This document shows positions 1 to 8,029 of a stretch of DNA of 42,542 bases, piece by piece (position 1 is the stretch's first letter; each line of letters starts with the position of its first letter). The notes under the pieces are model-generated. The model made no database searches, had not been told where the DNA came from, and was given only the letters and a program-made list of their open reading frames with translations. Position numbers and translations under genes: made by a program. Source of the DNA: a virus; the IMG/VR virus record IMGVR_UViG_3300010399_000017, positions 1-42,542 of that record; one strand, written 5' to 3'.

Positions 1-25
1 CCGTCAGAACATGGACGCAGGCGCC
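1..25. repeat. Terminal overlap of circular contig, copy 1
   Basis: These 25 bases are identical to 42518-42542. A gene reads through the join without a break when the overlap is collapsed. The repeat is therefore best read as the overlap left when a circular (circularly permuted or circularised) genome was assembled. It is too short to be taken as a physical terminal repeat. Confidence 0.9.
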
Positions 26-31
26 CGCTAG
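1..31 (+). CDS. C-terminal end of the junction-spanning small head-region protein
   Basis: This is the 3' end of the gene that starts at 42243. After removing the 25-base overlap, the frame continues with an arginine codon (26-28) and stops at TAG (29-31), giving a 101-residue protein. The portion seen here encodes only the last ten residues. The protein lies between portal and scaffold genes, so a head or connector role is likely from position, but I do not recognise the family. Confidence 0.85.
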   Translation, partial: RQNMDAGAR

Positions 32-64
32 GCGCGAACCGCCGCGGGGAAAGGGAATCCTACG

Positions 65-778
65 ATGGCAGACGAAGCCCAGAACCAACCTCCGGTGCAG
101 CCCCTGAACCCCGATCTTGCGGGTTATCCCGACACCAACTCACTGGTGCAGGGCTACCGCAACTCGAGCGAAGAGGGGAAGCGCCAGCGCGAGCGCGCGG
201 ACAAGGCTGAAGCCCTGCTGGCCCAGGTATTGACCCAGCAGAACGGGGCGAACCCCCGGCAGACCGTCCCCAATCGTGCCACGGCAGCCGACCGGTTGAT
301 CGAGTTCGGCATCCCCGTGGATGCGATGCGTGAGGTCGTTGGAGAGCAGATCGCGGAAGCATTCCGCCCGATCTCCAACGGTATCCGGGCACGTCAGCAG
401 ATCGTCGGGGCACACCCGGACTATGTCCAGTTCGAGACCGACGTGGCGGCATTCCTGGAGAGCGATCCGGAACTCAAGTCGGATTACGACCGCATGTTCG
501 AAGCGAGCCCGGTTCGTGCCATGGAGTACGCCTTCTTGAAGTTCGGGGACTCACGGCGGAGAACTCTGGGGGATCAGCAACCTGCGAACCCACAGGGTCG
601 TGCCGACGCGAGCATCCCAACGAGCCGTGCCGGAGAAGGGCGACGCGCCCCGCAAGCGGACTCCCAGGTTCAGGAAGCCTTCGAACGCTTCCAGAAGTCG
701 GGGTCCTCGAGGGACGCACAAGCCTACGCCCGCGCACGTCTTCATGGCGTGATCTCGGATCAGTTCCTGAACCAGTAG
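65..778 (+). CDS. Putative scaffolding / capsid assembly protein
   Basis: A 237-residue protein immediately upstream of the major capsid gene, the usual place for a scaffold. The N-terminal 30 residues are polar and proline-rich. Residues about 36-60 are highly charged and likely helical (KRQRERADKAEALLAQV). The middle (about 75-165) looks like a folded helical segment, and residues 165-200 are again disordered and basic before a helical C-terminus. Low-complexity ends and a helical core fit scaffolding proteins, which guide capsid assembly and then leave. Start ATG at 65 follows a GAAAGGGAA element. The call rests mainly on position and composition. A minor capsid protein is the alternative. 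Confidence 0.55.
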   Translation: MADEAQNQPPVQPLNPDLAGYPDTNSLVQGYRNSSEEGKRQRERADKAEALLAQVLTQQNGANPRQTVPNRATAADRLIEFGIPVDAMREVVGEQIAEAFRPISNGIRARQQIVGAHPDYVQFETDVAAFLESDPELKSDYDRMFEASPVRAMEYAFLKFGDSRRRTLGDQQPANPQGRADASIPTSRAGEGRRAPQADSQVQEAFERFQKSGSSRDAQAYARARLHGVISDQFLNQ

Positions 779-803
779 GGGCTGATTCAGGAGGTATAGG
801 GAT

Positions 804-1775
804 ATGCCGGGCGGTTTTACCCTTCCTGCCAATCTATACTCCGCATTTGACGCGGGGTTCTGGCCGTCGGGAACGGCGGTCAACCATGAGGACCTGGTCG
901 ATGTCGTGACCATCCTCGATTCGTTCCAGACGCCGATGTTCTCATCGGCACCGAAGATCCGCGCCAAGGACGTGGTCCACTCGTGGACCATCGACACCTT
1001 GGCTGCGACGGCAACGGCGGGTGTCCCGGAAGGTGTCGACTTCTCCGGTGACACACTGACGGGCCCGAGCCGGTTGGTGAACGGCACGCAGATCTTCCGT
1101 CGTGACGTACTGGTTTCGGACCGCGAGCGGGATGCGAATCCTGCGGGCATCCGAGATATGTACGAGCACCAGGTGATGAAGGAGTTCAAGGTTTGCGCCC
1201 GCAACTGCGAGAGCAGGCTTTGGGCATCGACGCTGGCTTCGACGGCTTCGGCTTCGGGCGCGGAGGCGTTGTCGAACGCGCCTTTGATGGCCGGATTCCG
1301 CGGCTTCGGTATCACCACGGCGGCTTCGGCCTCTGGCGGTGTGACCACGGCTGACATCGTGACGCTGTCGCAGACCCTGTTCGAGAACGGCGCGGAGCCG
1401 GACTCGATCTGGTTCGCGCCGGCCAACAAGCGTCAGTTCGTGAATGCGACTGTCAGCTCGGGCTCGGGCAACGTCCGCAACATCGCGGCGACCGACCAGC
1501 GGCTGGTGGCGAACATCGACGTGTTCGAGACGCCGTTCAACCAGTTGTACGCGGTCATCACTGACCGTTTCATCCCGATCTCGACCAACTCGGCTTCCGG
1601 TGCGTACTACATCGGGGACCGCAGCATGGCCAAGATCGCGTTCTTCCGCCCCCCGCAGCACAAGCCGATGGGTAAGGCGGGCGATCACACGCGCGGCCTC
1701 GTTTTGTTTGAGTGCACCCTTCAGCTCGACCATCCGTCGAGCTGGGGCGCGATGTTGGGCGTGACGAACGGTTAA
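804..1775 (+). CDS. Major capsid protein, SU10-like family
   Basis: A 323-residue protein with a very strong ribosome site (AGGAGGT, 13 bases before ATG). Residues 56-66 and 91-105 (around TQIFRRDVLVSDRERD) resemble the SU10-type major capsid family (DUF5309), in which a tryptophan-containing strand is followed by a conserved TQIFRK-like strand. The C-terminal half contains YYIGDRSMAKIAFF and a final strand with HPSSWG, as expected for an HK97-fold subunit that builds the icosahedral shell. Length fits the family. It follows the putative scaffold and precedes a 105-base gap with a stem-loop. Family assignment is by recognition of motifs, not by a search. Confidence 0.85.
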   Translation: MPGGFTLPANLYSAFDAGFWPSGTAVNHEDLVDVVTILDSFQTPMFSSAPKIRAKDVVHSWTIDTLAATATAGVPEGVDFSGDTLTGPSRLVNGTQIFRRDVLVSDRERDANPAGIRDMYEHQVMKEFKVCARNCESRLWASTLASTASASGAEALSNAPLMAGFRGFGITTAASASGGVTTADIVTLSQTLFENGAEPDSIWFAPANKRQFVNATVSSGSGNVRNIAATDQRLVANIDVFETPFNQLYAVITDRFIPISTNSASGAYYIGDRSMAKIAFFRPPQHKPMGKAGDHTRGLVLFECTLQLDHPSSWGAMLGVTNG

Positions 1776-1793
1776 GCATCCCCCGATTCCGTA

Positions 1794-1855
1794 GCTCGTC
1801 GGTCTATCCTGTGGGCCCCTTCGAGGCTGTTAAGTCTTCAGGGCGACCGACGAGC
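1794..1855 (+). promoter_or_regulatory. Long stem-loop after the major capsid gene
   Basis: Perfect 11-base arms (GCTCGTCGGTC at 1794-1804 and GACCGACGAGC at 1845-1855) enclose a 40-base loop. A second inner stem (CCTG 1808-1811 with CAGG 1839-1842) can extend the structure. No T-run follows, so it is not a standard terminator. In an mRNA it could protect the 3' end of the abundant capsid message or mark a processing site. Confidence 0.6.
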
Positions 1856-1880
1856 GCGGGATCAGGAAAGGAAGTGGACC

Positions 1881-2261
1881 ATGCCGGTTGACAGAGAGAA
1901 TGGCAGCCCTCCCTACATCGCCAATCCGGCGACGGGGAACAAGCACAGCCAGACGCGCGCGCTCCGTATCATCGCTCGCAATCAGGGTTACGACCCCGAC
2001 GCCATCTATGCTTCCGATGGCAGCAGTCGCGTCGTGGGCTCGATGCAGCCTTGGGACCGCGATCCGACCACGTTGTCGCATTCCGTTGCTCGAGAGATTC
2101 CGGGCGGCGTCGTGAACAACTGGCAGGATGGCGGCGACATCGCCACGAGCCTCGGGTTCGACCAAGCACCTCCGTTCTCCCATCCGGATCCGGAGAAGGA
2201 GAACAAGGTGCGGCACACGTCGGGGGCGGACCCGTTCCCGGGTATGCCGGGAGCGAAGTAG
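1881..2261 (+). CDS. Hypothetical protein in capsid region
   Basis: A 126-residue soluble protein with a strong upstream AGGAAAGGAAG element. It has no signal peptide, membrane segment or cysteines. Residues about 15-75 contain a mixed helix/strand pattern (TRALRIIARNQGYDP, then PWDRDPTT); the last 50 residues are rich in proline, glycine and charge and look disordered. It is the first of three small genes after the capsid gene, so a capsid decoration or head-completion role is possible from position only. I do not recognise the family. Confidence 0.75.
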   Translation: MPVDRENGSPPYIANPATGNKHSQTRALRIIARNQGYDPDAIYASDGSSRVVGSMQPWDRDPTTLSHSVAREIPGGVVNNWQDGGDIATSLGFDQAPPFSHPDPEKENKVRHTSGADPFPGMPGAK

Positions 2262-2263
2262 CC

Positions 2264-2419
2264 ATGGCCACCGCACCGATTCAGGGACAGGAGCAGACGG
2301 AGCAGCGCCCGAACTTCCATACCGAAGGCGAAGGAACGGTCTTCAAGGGGGCGCCGAATGAAGACTTCTCTGGCGGTAAGGCAATCTCTCCAGAGTTCAA
2401 GAAGGCGCTCAACCAGTAG
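2264..2419 (+). CDS. Small hypothetical protein sharing VFKGAP motif
   Basis: A 51-residue, glutamine- and glutamate-rich peptide starting two bases after the stop of the upstream gene. It carries GTVFKGAPNED at about residues 25-35. The next gene has the same VFKGAP hexapeptide near its C-terminus. The protein is predicted disordered and has no membrane segment. Tight spacing on both sides indicates co-translation with the capsid-region operon. Function unknown; a short virion-binding or assembly peptide is one possibility. Confidence 0.7.
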   Translation: MATAPIQGQEQTEQRPNFHTEGEGTVFKGAPNEDFSGGKAISPEFKKALNQ

Positions 2420-2429
2420 GAGGTTCACA

Positions 2430-2750
2430 ATGGGAGTGGTCATGCGCGGAGGGACGTCTGGGTGTCGCCACGATTACTTGGCCCCGGTGCCGAGTTCGGG
2501 CTCGAGCCAGCCGGTGCTGGACACCTCGGGCTCGGCCACCCAGCCGGGTGTCTACACCAAGGCGAACGACTTCTCCAAGAAGCACCGGGAGCAGGCGACC
2601 CCGGACTTCCTGCCGACGTCTGCGAGCATTCCCGAGGGGTCCACGGACGTACAGGACCCGAAGGCGACCACCGGGGGGTCTCAGGACGTCTTCAAGGGTG
2701 CTCCCGACACGGGAACGAAGGGTGGCCCTGCAGTCCCGGGTCATGACTGA
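2430..2750 (+). CDS. Hypothetical disordered protein, VFKGAP motif
   Basis: A 106-residue protein with an excellent AGGAGG site 7 bases before ATG. It is rich in serine, proline, threonine and glycine almost throughout and is probably unfolded alone. Residues about 89-96 read QDVFKGAP, matching the preceding small protein, so the two may bind the same partner or derive from one ancestor. The end overlaps the next gene by 8 bases. I do not recognise a family; the position points to the head or neck. Confidence 0.7.
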   Translation: MGVVMRGGTSGCRHDYLAPVPSSGSSQPVLDTSGSATQPGVYTKANDFSKKHREQATPDFLPTSASIPEGSTDVQDPKATTGGSQDVFKGAPDTGTKGGPAVPGHD

Positions 2751-3222
2751 GTTCTTCTACGCGGGCAACTCGGGCAAGACGGAGTTAGACGACTCGTTGA
2801 ACCCGGACATGCTCATGGCTGCGAACCCGGCCTACTATGGCCCCAAGTTCCAAGCCATCGCTGACCTCAGGAAGCTGGATGATGGGACGCTCCACAAGGG
2901 GAACGAGTTCCGCCGCGTGGCGAGCTTCGTCAACATCCCGCTTTTCCGTGGAGCCGTGAACCTCTTCAATCCCGACTTCATGAAGGACAAGAAGAAGTTC
3001 TACGAGTTCCTGGACCGGCACTTGGAGTACTGCACCTACGACCGCAGGAACCGGGGGATGATGACGGCTGGGGATCGTGCCAAGCTGCCACTCTCGGTGC
3101 TGGGTCTGGATTACCCCGGAGGGCCGGAGACGGCGGAAGGATGGGACCCGGTGGATGTCGAGCCCATGGATGCGGTGGTGGTCAAGGCGGAGGATGAAGC
3201 CGTGAAAGAGGCTCAGGGATGA
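2743..3222 (+). CDS. Hypothetical head-region protein
   Basis: A 159-residue protein. The open frame extends further upstream, but ATG 2743 is chosen because it gives a sensible N-terminus (MTEFFYAGNSGKTELDD) and the usual short overlap with the upstream stop. The central part is mixed alpha/beta, with FRRVASFVNIPLF and a helix FMKDKKKFYEFLDRHLEYC. The last 25 residues are acidic. No recognised domain. Being between capsid and tail connector genes, it may be a neck or head-completion protein. Confidence 0.7.
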   Translation: MTEFFYAGNSGKTELDDSLNPDMLMAANPAYYGPKFQAIADLRKLDDGTLHKGNEFRRVASFVNIPLFRGAVNLFNPDFMKDKKKFYEFLDRHLEYCTYDRRNRGMMTAGDRAKLPLSVLGLDYPGGPETAEGWDPVDVEPMDAVVVKAEDEAVKEAQG

Positions 3223-4544
3223 GGCCACTGAAGATCTACACGCTGATTCCCCACCGCCACTCAGCATCGTTCTACTACCGCTGTTCGCTCCCCATCGACA
3301 CCGCTGCCGTGTTGGGCTTGCCGATCAAAGCGGTCATCGACGTCAACGACGCCTCGGTCACGGCAGAAGAGCGGGTCAAGCAGTTCTGTGACGCGGACAT
3401 TATCATGCTCTACCAGCCTGTCGGGGAGCATCCCGTTAACAACATCAACGGCATCAACTCGTTCCTGCCCTCGAAGAGTGATGGGGAGTGGAAGTGGGCG
3501 CCCTCGGTGGTGGTGGAGACGGACGACAACCTGTTCAACGTCTCGCCTCTGAATCAGGCGTTCAAGTCACTTGGTTGCCGGGACATGAACGGCAATCTCC
3601 TGCCCATCGGCCACACCATCGGCGTGGTGCAGGACGGGATGCGGAAGATCCTGTGGAAGGACGGGGAGAAGGGATTTTCCCTGATCCGGAACCGCCAGAC
3701 CGTTGCCAGCTTCAAGCGCGTGCTGCAGATGGCGGACCAGGTCCAGTGCTCGACTCCCGAGGTCCAGAAGGCGGTGGAGAAGGAACTGACTCCAAGGCGT
3801 ATCCGCACGTTCCCGAACATGGTGCGGTTCGACCACTACCCGCAGGTGGCACTGGCTGAAGAGCCCGACAAGATCAAGATCCTCTGGCAAGGTGGCATCG
3901 CCCACTACGAGGACTGGTTCCCGCTGAAGGACGCTGTGGGCCGCATCACCAAGAAGTACCCGCAGGTCCACTGGATCATCTGGGGCTCGCAGTACCCGTG
4001 GGTGAACGAACTGATTCCTGCCCACCGGTACACGTTCCACGACTGGTGCCCCTACCAGGAGTACAAGCTGCGCCTGTGCATGATGGGACACGACATCTCG
4101 CTGGCTCCCTTGACCGATAACATCTTCAACTGCTGCCGGTCGGGCATCAAGTGGTACGAGGCATCGGTGCTGAAGAAGCCCGCGGCGACGCTGGCGCAGA
4201 ACACCGGGGCTTACAAGGCTGAGGTGCAGGACGAGCAGACAGCGCTCCTGTTCAACAACGCGGCGGAGTTCGAGCAGAAGCTCGAGCGTTTGATCGAAGA
4301 CACGACGCTCAGGAAGACGCTGGCCTCCAACGCCAAGCAATGGATGTCGGAGAACCGGGACGCGATGAAGCTGACGCCCGGTATCATCCAGTCGTGGGAG
4401 CAGATTCGTGAGGACAGGAAGCGCGAGCAGCCGCCGATGAGTGAGGCGGAGTGGACGGAGATCGAGGCTTTAGACCGCGCCGAGCAGGAAGCCGAGATGG
4501 GAGCCACGGATGACGCTGTTCCAGCCCTCGCTGAAAGCGGTTAG
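3219..4544 (+). CDS. GT-B fold glycosyltransferase (GT4-like)
   Basis: A 441-residue protein resembling family 4 (GT-B) glycosyltransferases, which move a sugar from a nucleotide donor to an acceptor. The N-terminal domain has HRHSASFYYRC, and residues about 70-110 carry the domain's acidic patch (VVVETDDNLFNV). The C-terminal domain starts near residue 220 (ILWQGGIAHYEDWFPL) and holds the donor-side segment GIKWYEASVLKKPAATL at about 310-327. The last 50 residues are a charged helical tail. It overlaps the upstream gene by ATGA and runs 35 bases into the connector gene. Finding it inside the structural operon, far from the other sugar genes, suggests that a virion component is its acceptor. 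The substrate is unknown. Confidence 0.75.
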   Translation: MRPLKIYTLIPHRHSASFYYRCSLPIDTAAVLGLPIKAVIDVNDASVTAEERVKQFCDADIIMLYQPVGEHPVNNINGINSFLPSKSDGEWKWAPSVVVETDDNLFNVSPLNQAFKSLGCRDMNGNLLPIGHTIGVVQDGMRKILWKDGEKGFSLIRNRQTVASFKRVLQMADQVQCSTPEVQKAVEKELTPRRIRTFPNMVRFDHYPQVALAEEPDKIKILWQGGIAHYEDWFPLKDAVGRITKKYPQVHWIIWGSQYPWVNELIPAHRYTFHDWCPYQEYKLRLCMMGHDISLAPLTDNIFNCCRSGIKWYEASVLKKPAATLAQNTGAYKAEVQDEQTALLFNNAAEFEQKLERLIEDTTLRKTLASNAKQWMSENRDAMKLTPGIIQSWEQIREDRKREQPPMSEAEWTEIEALDRAEQEAEMGATDDAVPALAESG

Positions 4545-5442
4545 CGCCGCTTGCCGGGAGATCGCGGACTCCGTCGGCGCCTCAGCCGACTCGGAGATGT
4601 TGGTTCGCGCCGGGAACTCGTTGAACGCCGCGCTGCAGCATTTCAACAACCGCGCGAACTGGAACTACACGCTCACCGAGGGCCCGACGCAGATCGTCTT
4701 GGCCCCATTCACCGTGACGGGTATCACCGCGTCTGCGGGCGCAGCGTCGGCGGCTTGCCCAACCGGCCACGGTATCGTCGCTGACGACTTCATCTCCGGT
4801 AATGGGTTCGGTATCGGGATGCGGGTCTCGGCCACGGCAGCGAGCGGATTCGGCTTCTACGGGACCGCCAGTGGCTTCACCGGTACTGCAACTGCCAATG
4901 CGACCTTCACGCGGGATATGTACTCGCTGCCTGCGGACTTCAAGGCCCCGTACAACTTCAGGCTCCTGGCGTCCCAGCGCTATCTGATGCCGGTCGGGAG
5001 AAGGCTCTACGACCGGTCGATCTCCAGCGAGCAGACGAACAACAGCGTCTACTACTACGACGTGTTCATGTTCGGCTCGCGGGGGAAGGTCCGAGTCCTG
5101 CCACCGCCGGCTGCCTCCGACGTGCTGATGACGCGCTACTACCGGCGCATGACGATGATGGACTCGGCCCTGGGGACCGCTGACACGGCGGCTCTGGACA
5201 TCCCTCAGGACTTCGAACTCTACTTGGTGTCATGGGCCAAGTGGCACTTCCTGACGGACAAGGCAGACGTGCCGGAGAAGCGCTCGCAGACATGGCTCGC
5301 CCTTGCTGAAGAGGGTTTGAAGACCATGCTCCAGTTCCAGACCCGCCAGCCGGACGAGGACCTGAGGTTCATCCCCGGGCAGTTCTCGGGGCTCGGGAAC
5401 TTCGGGGATTCTACGGTCGGCTTCGTCGACTGGAACTACTAG
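4510..5442 (+). CDS. Head-to-tail connector (gp4 / tail tubular A-like)
   Basis: A 310-residue protein in the position of the podoviral adaptor that extends the portal ring. The N-terminal helix pair (EMLVRAGNSLNAALQHFNNR) and the C-terminal helix (FELYLVSWAKWHFLTDKAD) with conserved aromatic residues resemble tail tubular A and gp4 adaptors. The region from about residue 65 to 135 is rich in glycine, alanine, serine and threonine and looks like an inserted beta-rich lobe not typical of these adaptors. It starts within the 3' end of the glycosyltransferase gene with a GGGAG site upstream. The role is assigned from position plus helix pattern. Confidence 0.65.
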   Translation: MTLFQPSLKAVSAACREIADSVGASADSEMLVRAGNSLNAALQHFNNRANWNYTLTEGPTQIVLAPFTVTGITASAGAASAACPTGHGIVADDFISGNGFGIGMRVSATAASGFGFYGTASGFTGTATANATFTRDMYSLPADFKAPYNFRLLASQRYLMPVGRRLYDRSISSEQTNNSVYYYDVFMFGSRGKVRVLPPPAASDVLMTRYYRRMTMMDSALGTADTAALDIPQDFELYLVSWAKWHFLTDKADVPEKRSQTWLALAEEGLKTMLQFQTRQPDEDLRFIPGQFSGLGNFGDSTVGFVDWNY

Positions 5443-5446
5443 CGTC

Positions 5447-8029
5447 ATGGGCCGCCTGACGGAGCCCCTGACCTGCGGTCTCGTCACCGACCGCGACCCT
5501 GCACTCTTGAAGCCCGGACAGTTGCAGGGCATGAGGAACCTGGTCTACCGGAACGGCGCCGCTGCCCTCTGCCATGCCAGAGGCCGGTCCCAGTTCGGGG
5601 TGGTCTCCGCCGCCACGACTGCTGTGGCAGGTTTGCGGGACATCCACTTCGACAACGGCGACTTCTACCTGGTGGCGATGGCGGGGACCAAGTACCGCTA
5701 CGCGGCTGTCGGGGCGACGGGGACGTTCGCGGATCTGGCGACCATTACCTCAGGTACGAGCCTCGAGGTGGTCCACTACCGGAACCGGTTCTTCCTGATG
5801 AACGGGGCGTCGGCTGATTCCTCGGCCATCGGGACGAACGTCGTCGCTTACCTGTCAGCGACCAGTGCCGGCTCCGCCATCCAGACCCGGAGCCATGGCC
5901 TCCTGCCAGTGGAAGCGGCTCCGAATGTCGTGACTGCGGCGGGGGCATTCTCCCAGACGGTGACGGGGTACTACGAGTACTGGACGACTGAGGTCGCCAA
6001 GATCACGCAGGATGGGGCCATCCTGACGCTGGAGTCCGCCTATTCCTCGGACAACGGCGTCACCACCGTTCAGATCACCGCCACAGGGCAGCAGCCACTG
6101 ATCTCCCTGCCGACAGTCCGGAACACGAACACGACCCACTGGCGGGTCTACCGAAGCCCTAAGAAGGACCTAGGGACGGACAAGAAGTTCCCGGTCGGAT
6201 TCATGATCGCGGAGCTGGCTACCGGAGCTTCGTCGCACGCTGACACGACGGCCGTGGCATCAGCATCGAGCTTCCCGGCGACGTTCAACTCGACGGGCTA
6301 CTACTTCGGCTGGGCGTCAGCTTCGAGCATGATCTCGGACAACGGCGTCTATGCCTCGGGTACGGTCGGGTCGACCATCACCAATGTCCAGCAGAGCGCC
6401 TACAACTTCTCGCTCGGCGGGTTCACAGGGGTCGTCAAGGGCATCAAGGTCGAAGTTGAAGGCTATGTCAGCGCTGGCTCTGCCCCCTGTCCTGTCACTG
6501 TGACCATCGGTAAGCGGAACGCCAACAACGGTGGACGGCTGTTCCAGACGAACGTTGCTCGCTTCGGTCAGCGTCCCTACTTGGTGGACGTGGCGGCTTC
6601 CAAGAGTGGGCAGTTCACGAGCACAAACTCGGCGGCCCCGACACTGTTGTCACTGGGCGGGTCAGACGACCGCTGGTTCCCGACCAACGACACGGGCCTG
6701 ATCGACACCGACTTCGACGCCACGTTCATGGTCGTCCTGACGGTGGCCAAGGCCAATACGACGGTGGGTGTGGACTTCGTCCGCGTCACTGTCTACTACG
6801 GGGCCTCGGTGGACTCGACGGTCCAGTTCCCGACGGTCGTCTACACGTTCGGCGACATCACGGCCCAGGTCGCCAAGAACTTCCCGCCGCCCTCGTCCAA
6901 CACCGGGGACCTGTTCCAAGACCAGTTGGTGGTGAACGACATCTTGAATCCGAGCATCATCCGGTATTCATCGCCGGGGGATCCGGAGTACTTCCCACCG
7001 ACCTACTACATGGACTTCGAGACCCGGGAGAACGACCAGGTCAAGGCCATCCGGGTCGTCAACAACCGGTTGATCGTGGGGCTCAACACCTCCATCCATC
7101 GCGTGAACTACCTGCCCTCGGAGCGGGACTCGAGTTTCGACCGCGGCAAGGCATCGGAGGTCATCTCGCGCTTCTACGGCATCGTGAACGCGATGTGCTG
7201 CACGACGATCACGATCGATGGGGAAGCGGAGTTGTTGGCCTTCATCTCCAACAAGGGCCTGCACACGACCGATGGGTTCAACTTCATCACCCGGAGCAAG
7301 AACCAGGACTGGCGGCTCTACCAGTCACTGACGGCGACGAGCACGCCCATCGCACTTCTGAACGACCCGGAGAACCGGGAGCTGCTGTTCTACTTCCGCT
7401 GCGATGCGACGGCCTACGGGAACGAGACGTACCAGTGTCTGCACGCGAGCTACGCGCGGGAGGACATCGACCGCGACGGCAACTTCAAGTTCTCGGGTCC
7501 TGTCAACCATCGCAACTTCGCCAGCAGCAACTTCGCCAGTCTTGAGTCGGCGTGGGCGGTGGCGAGGACAGACGGCAGCACGGCCATCTACACGGGCTAT
7601 GGCGGGTCGGGTGCTTCTGCGACGGCTGCGGGGGCGGGGTCGGTGTACTTCGAGACCGGTATCAACATCCCCTCTCAGAACAAGAACCTGCGCTTCAGGA
7701 CCCGTCGTATCTATGCCGCAGGGATCACGGCTGAGTGGACGCTGGACGACATGTACGGGTACTGCGGTGCCAACTCTGATGGGTCCACGAACGACGCGAA
7801 TATCTCCTATGTCTTCATCGGCACCAAGACCAACGACACCGGTCTCATCAATCTTGGTGGAGGAAAGAACATCCAGCTTCAGGGACAACGACTGCACAAG
7901 GTCAGTCCCAAGCTGGTGACGGAGGGGCTGGAGGTCAGCGCCAACATCACGGCGACGGCGAACGACTTCCAGCAGGAGTTCATCGTGCTGGGCTCGAGGA
8001 ACTTGGGTCCCGAGCAGGCGGGGACGTGA
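5447..8029 (+). CDS. Tail nozzle / tail tubular B-like protein
   Basis: An 860-residue, largely beta-strand protein beginning almost directly after the connector gene. The N-terminal segment (LKPGQLQGMRNLVYRNGAA, then RGRSQFG) is typical of podoviral nozzle or hub proteins, whose subunits form the distal tube and carry beta-propeller-like repeats. Aromatic-rich repeats such as GDFYLVAMAG and YRNRFFLMNG (residues 70-125) fit such blades. A middle part (about 280-440) resembles an inserted carbohydrate-binding-like beta-sandwich. The segment FPPPSSNTGDLFQDQLVVND (about 485) resumes the propeller. It ends with GTGA overlap into the next gene. Expected in the virion tail. Confidence 0.7.
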   Translation: MGRLTEPLTCGLVTDRDPALLKPGQLQGMRNLVYRNGAAALCHARGRSQFGVVSAATTAVAGLRDIHFDNGDFYLVAMAGTKYRYAAVGATGTFADLATITSGTSLEVVHYRNRFFLMNGASADSSAIGTNVVAYLSATSAGSAIQTRSHGLLPVEAAPNVVTAAGAFSQTVTGYYEYWTTEVAKITQDGAILTLESAYSSDNGVTTVQITATGQQPLISLPTVRNTNTTHWRVYRSPKKDLGTDKKFPVGFMIAELATGASSHADTTAVASASSFPATFNSTGYYFGWASASSMISDNGVYASGTVGSTITNVQQSAYNFSLGGFTGVVKGIKVEVEGYVSAGSAPCPVTVTIGKRNANNGGRLFQTNVARFGQRPYLVDVAASKSGQFTSTNSAAPTLLSLGGSDDRWFPTNDTGLIDTDFDATFMVVLTVAKANTTVGVDFVRVTVYYGASVDSTVQFPTVVYTFGDITAQVAKNFPPPSSNTGDLFQDQLVVNDILNPSIIRYSSPGDPEYFPPTYYMDFETRENDQVKAIRVVNNRLIVGLNTSIHRVNYLPSERDSSFDRGKASEVISRFYGIVNAMCCTTITIDGEAELLAFISNKGLHTTDGFNFITRSKNQDWRLYQSLTATSTPIALLNDPENRELLFYFRCDATAYGNETYQCLHASYAREDIDRDGNFKFSGPVNHRNFASSNFASLESAWAVARTDGSTAIYTGYGGSGASATAAGAGSVYFETGINIPSQNKNLRFRTRRIYAAGITAEWTLDDMYGYCGANSDGSTNDANISYVFIGTKTNDTGLINLGGGKNIQLQGQRLHKVSPKLVTEGLEVSANITATANDFQQEFIVLGSRNLGPEQAGT

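Noticed and set aside
1-25. Direct terminal repeat or cos overhang
   Set aside because: The 25-base identity at both contig ends is too short for a physical terminal repeat and matches an assembly overlap; a gene reads through it.
942-1733. Minus-strand open frame opposite the capsid gene
   Set aside because: Arginine/histidine/valine-rich shadow; the capsid protein on the plus strand has a family match and a strong ribosome site.
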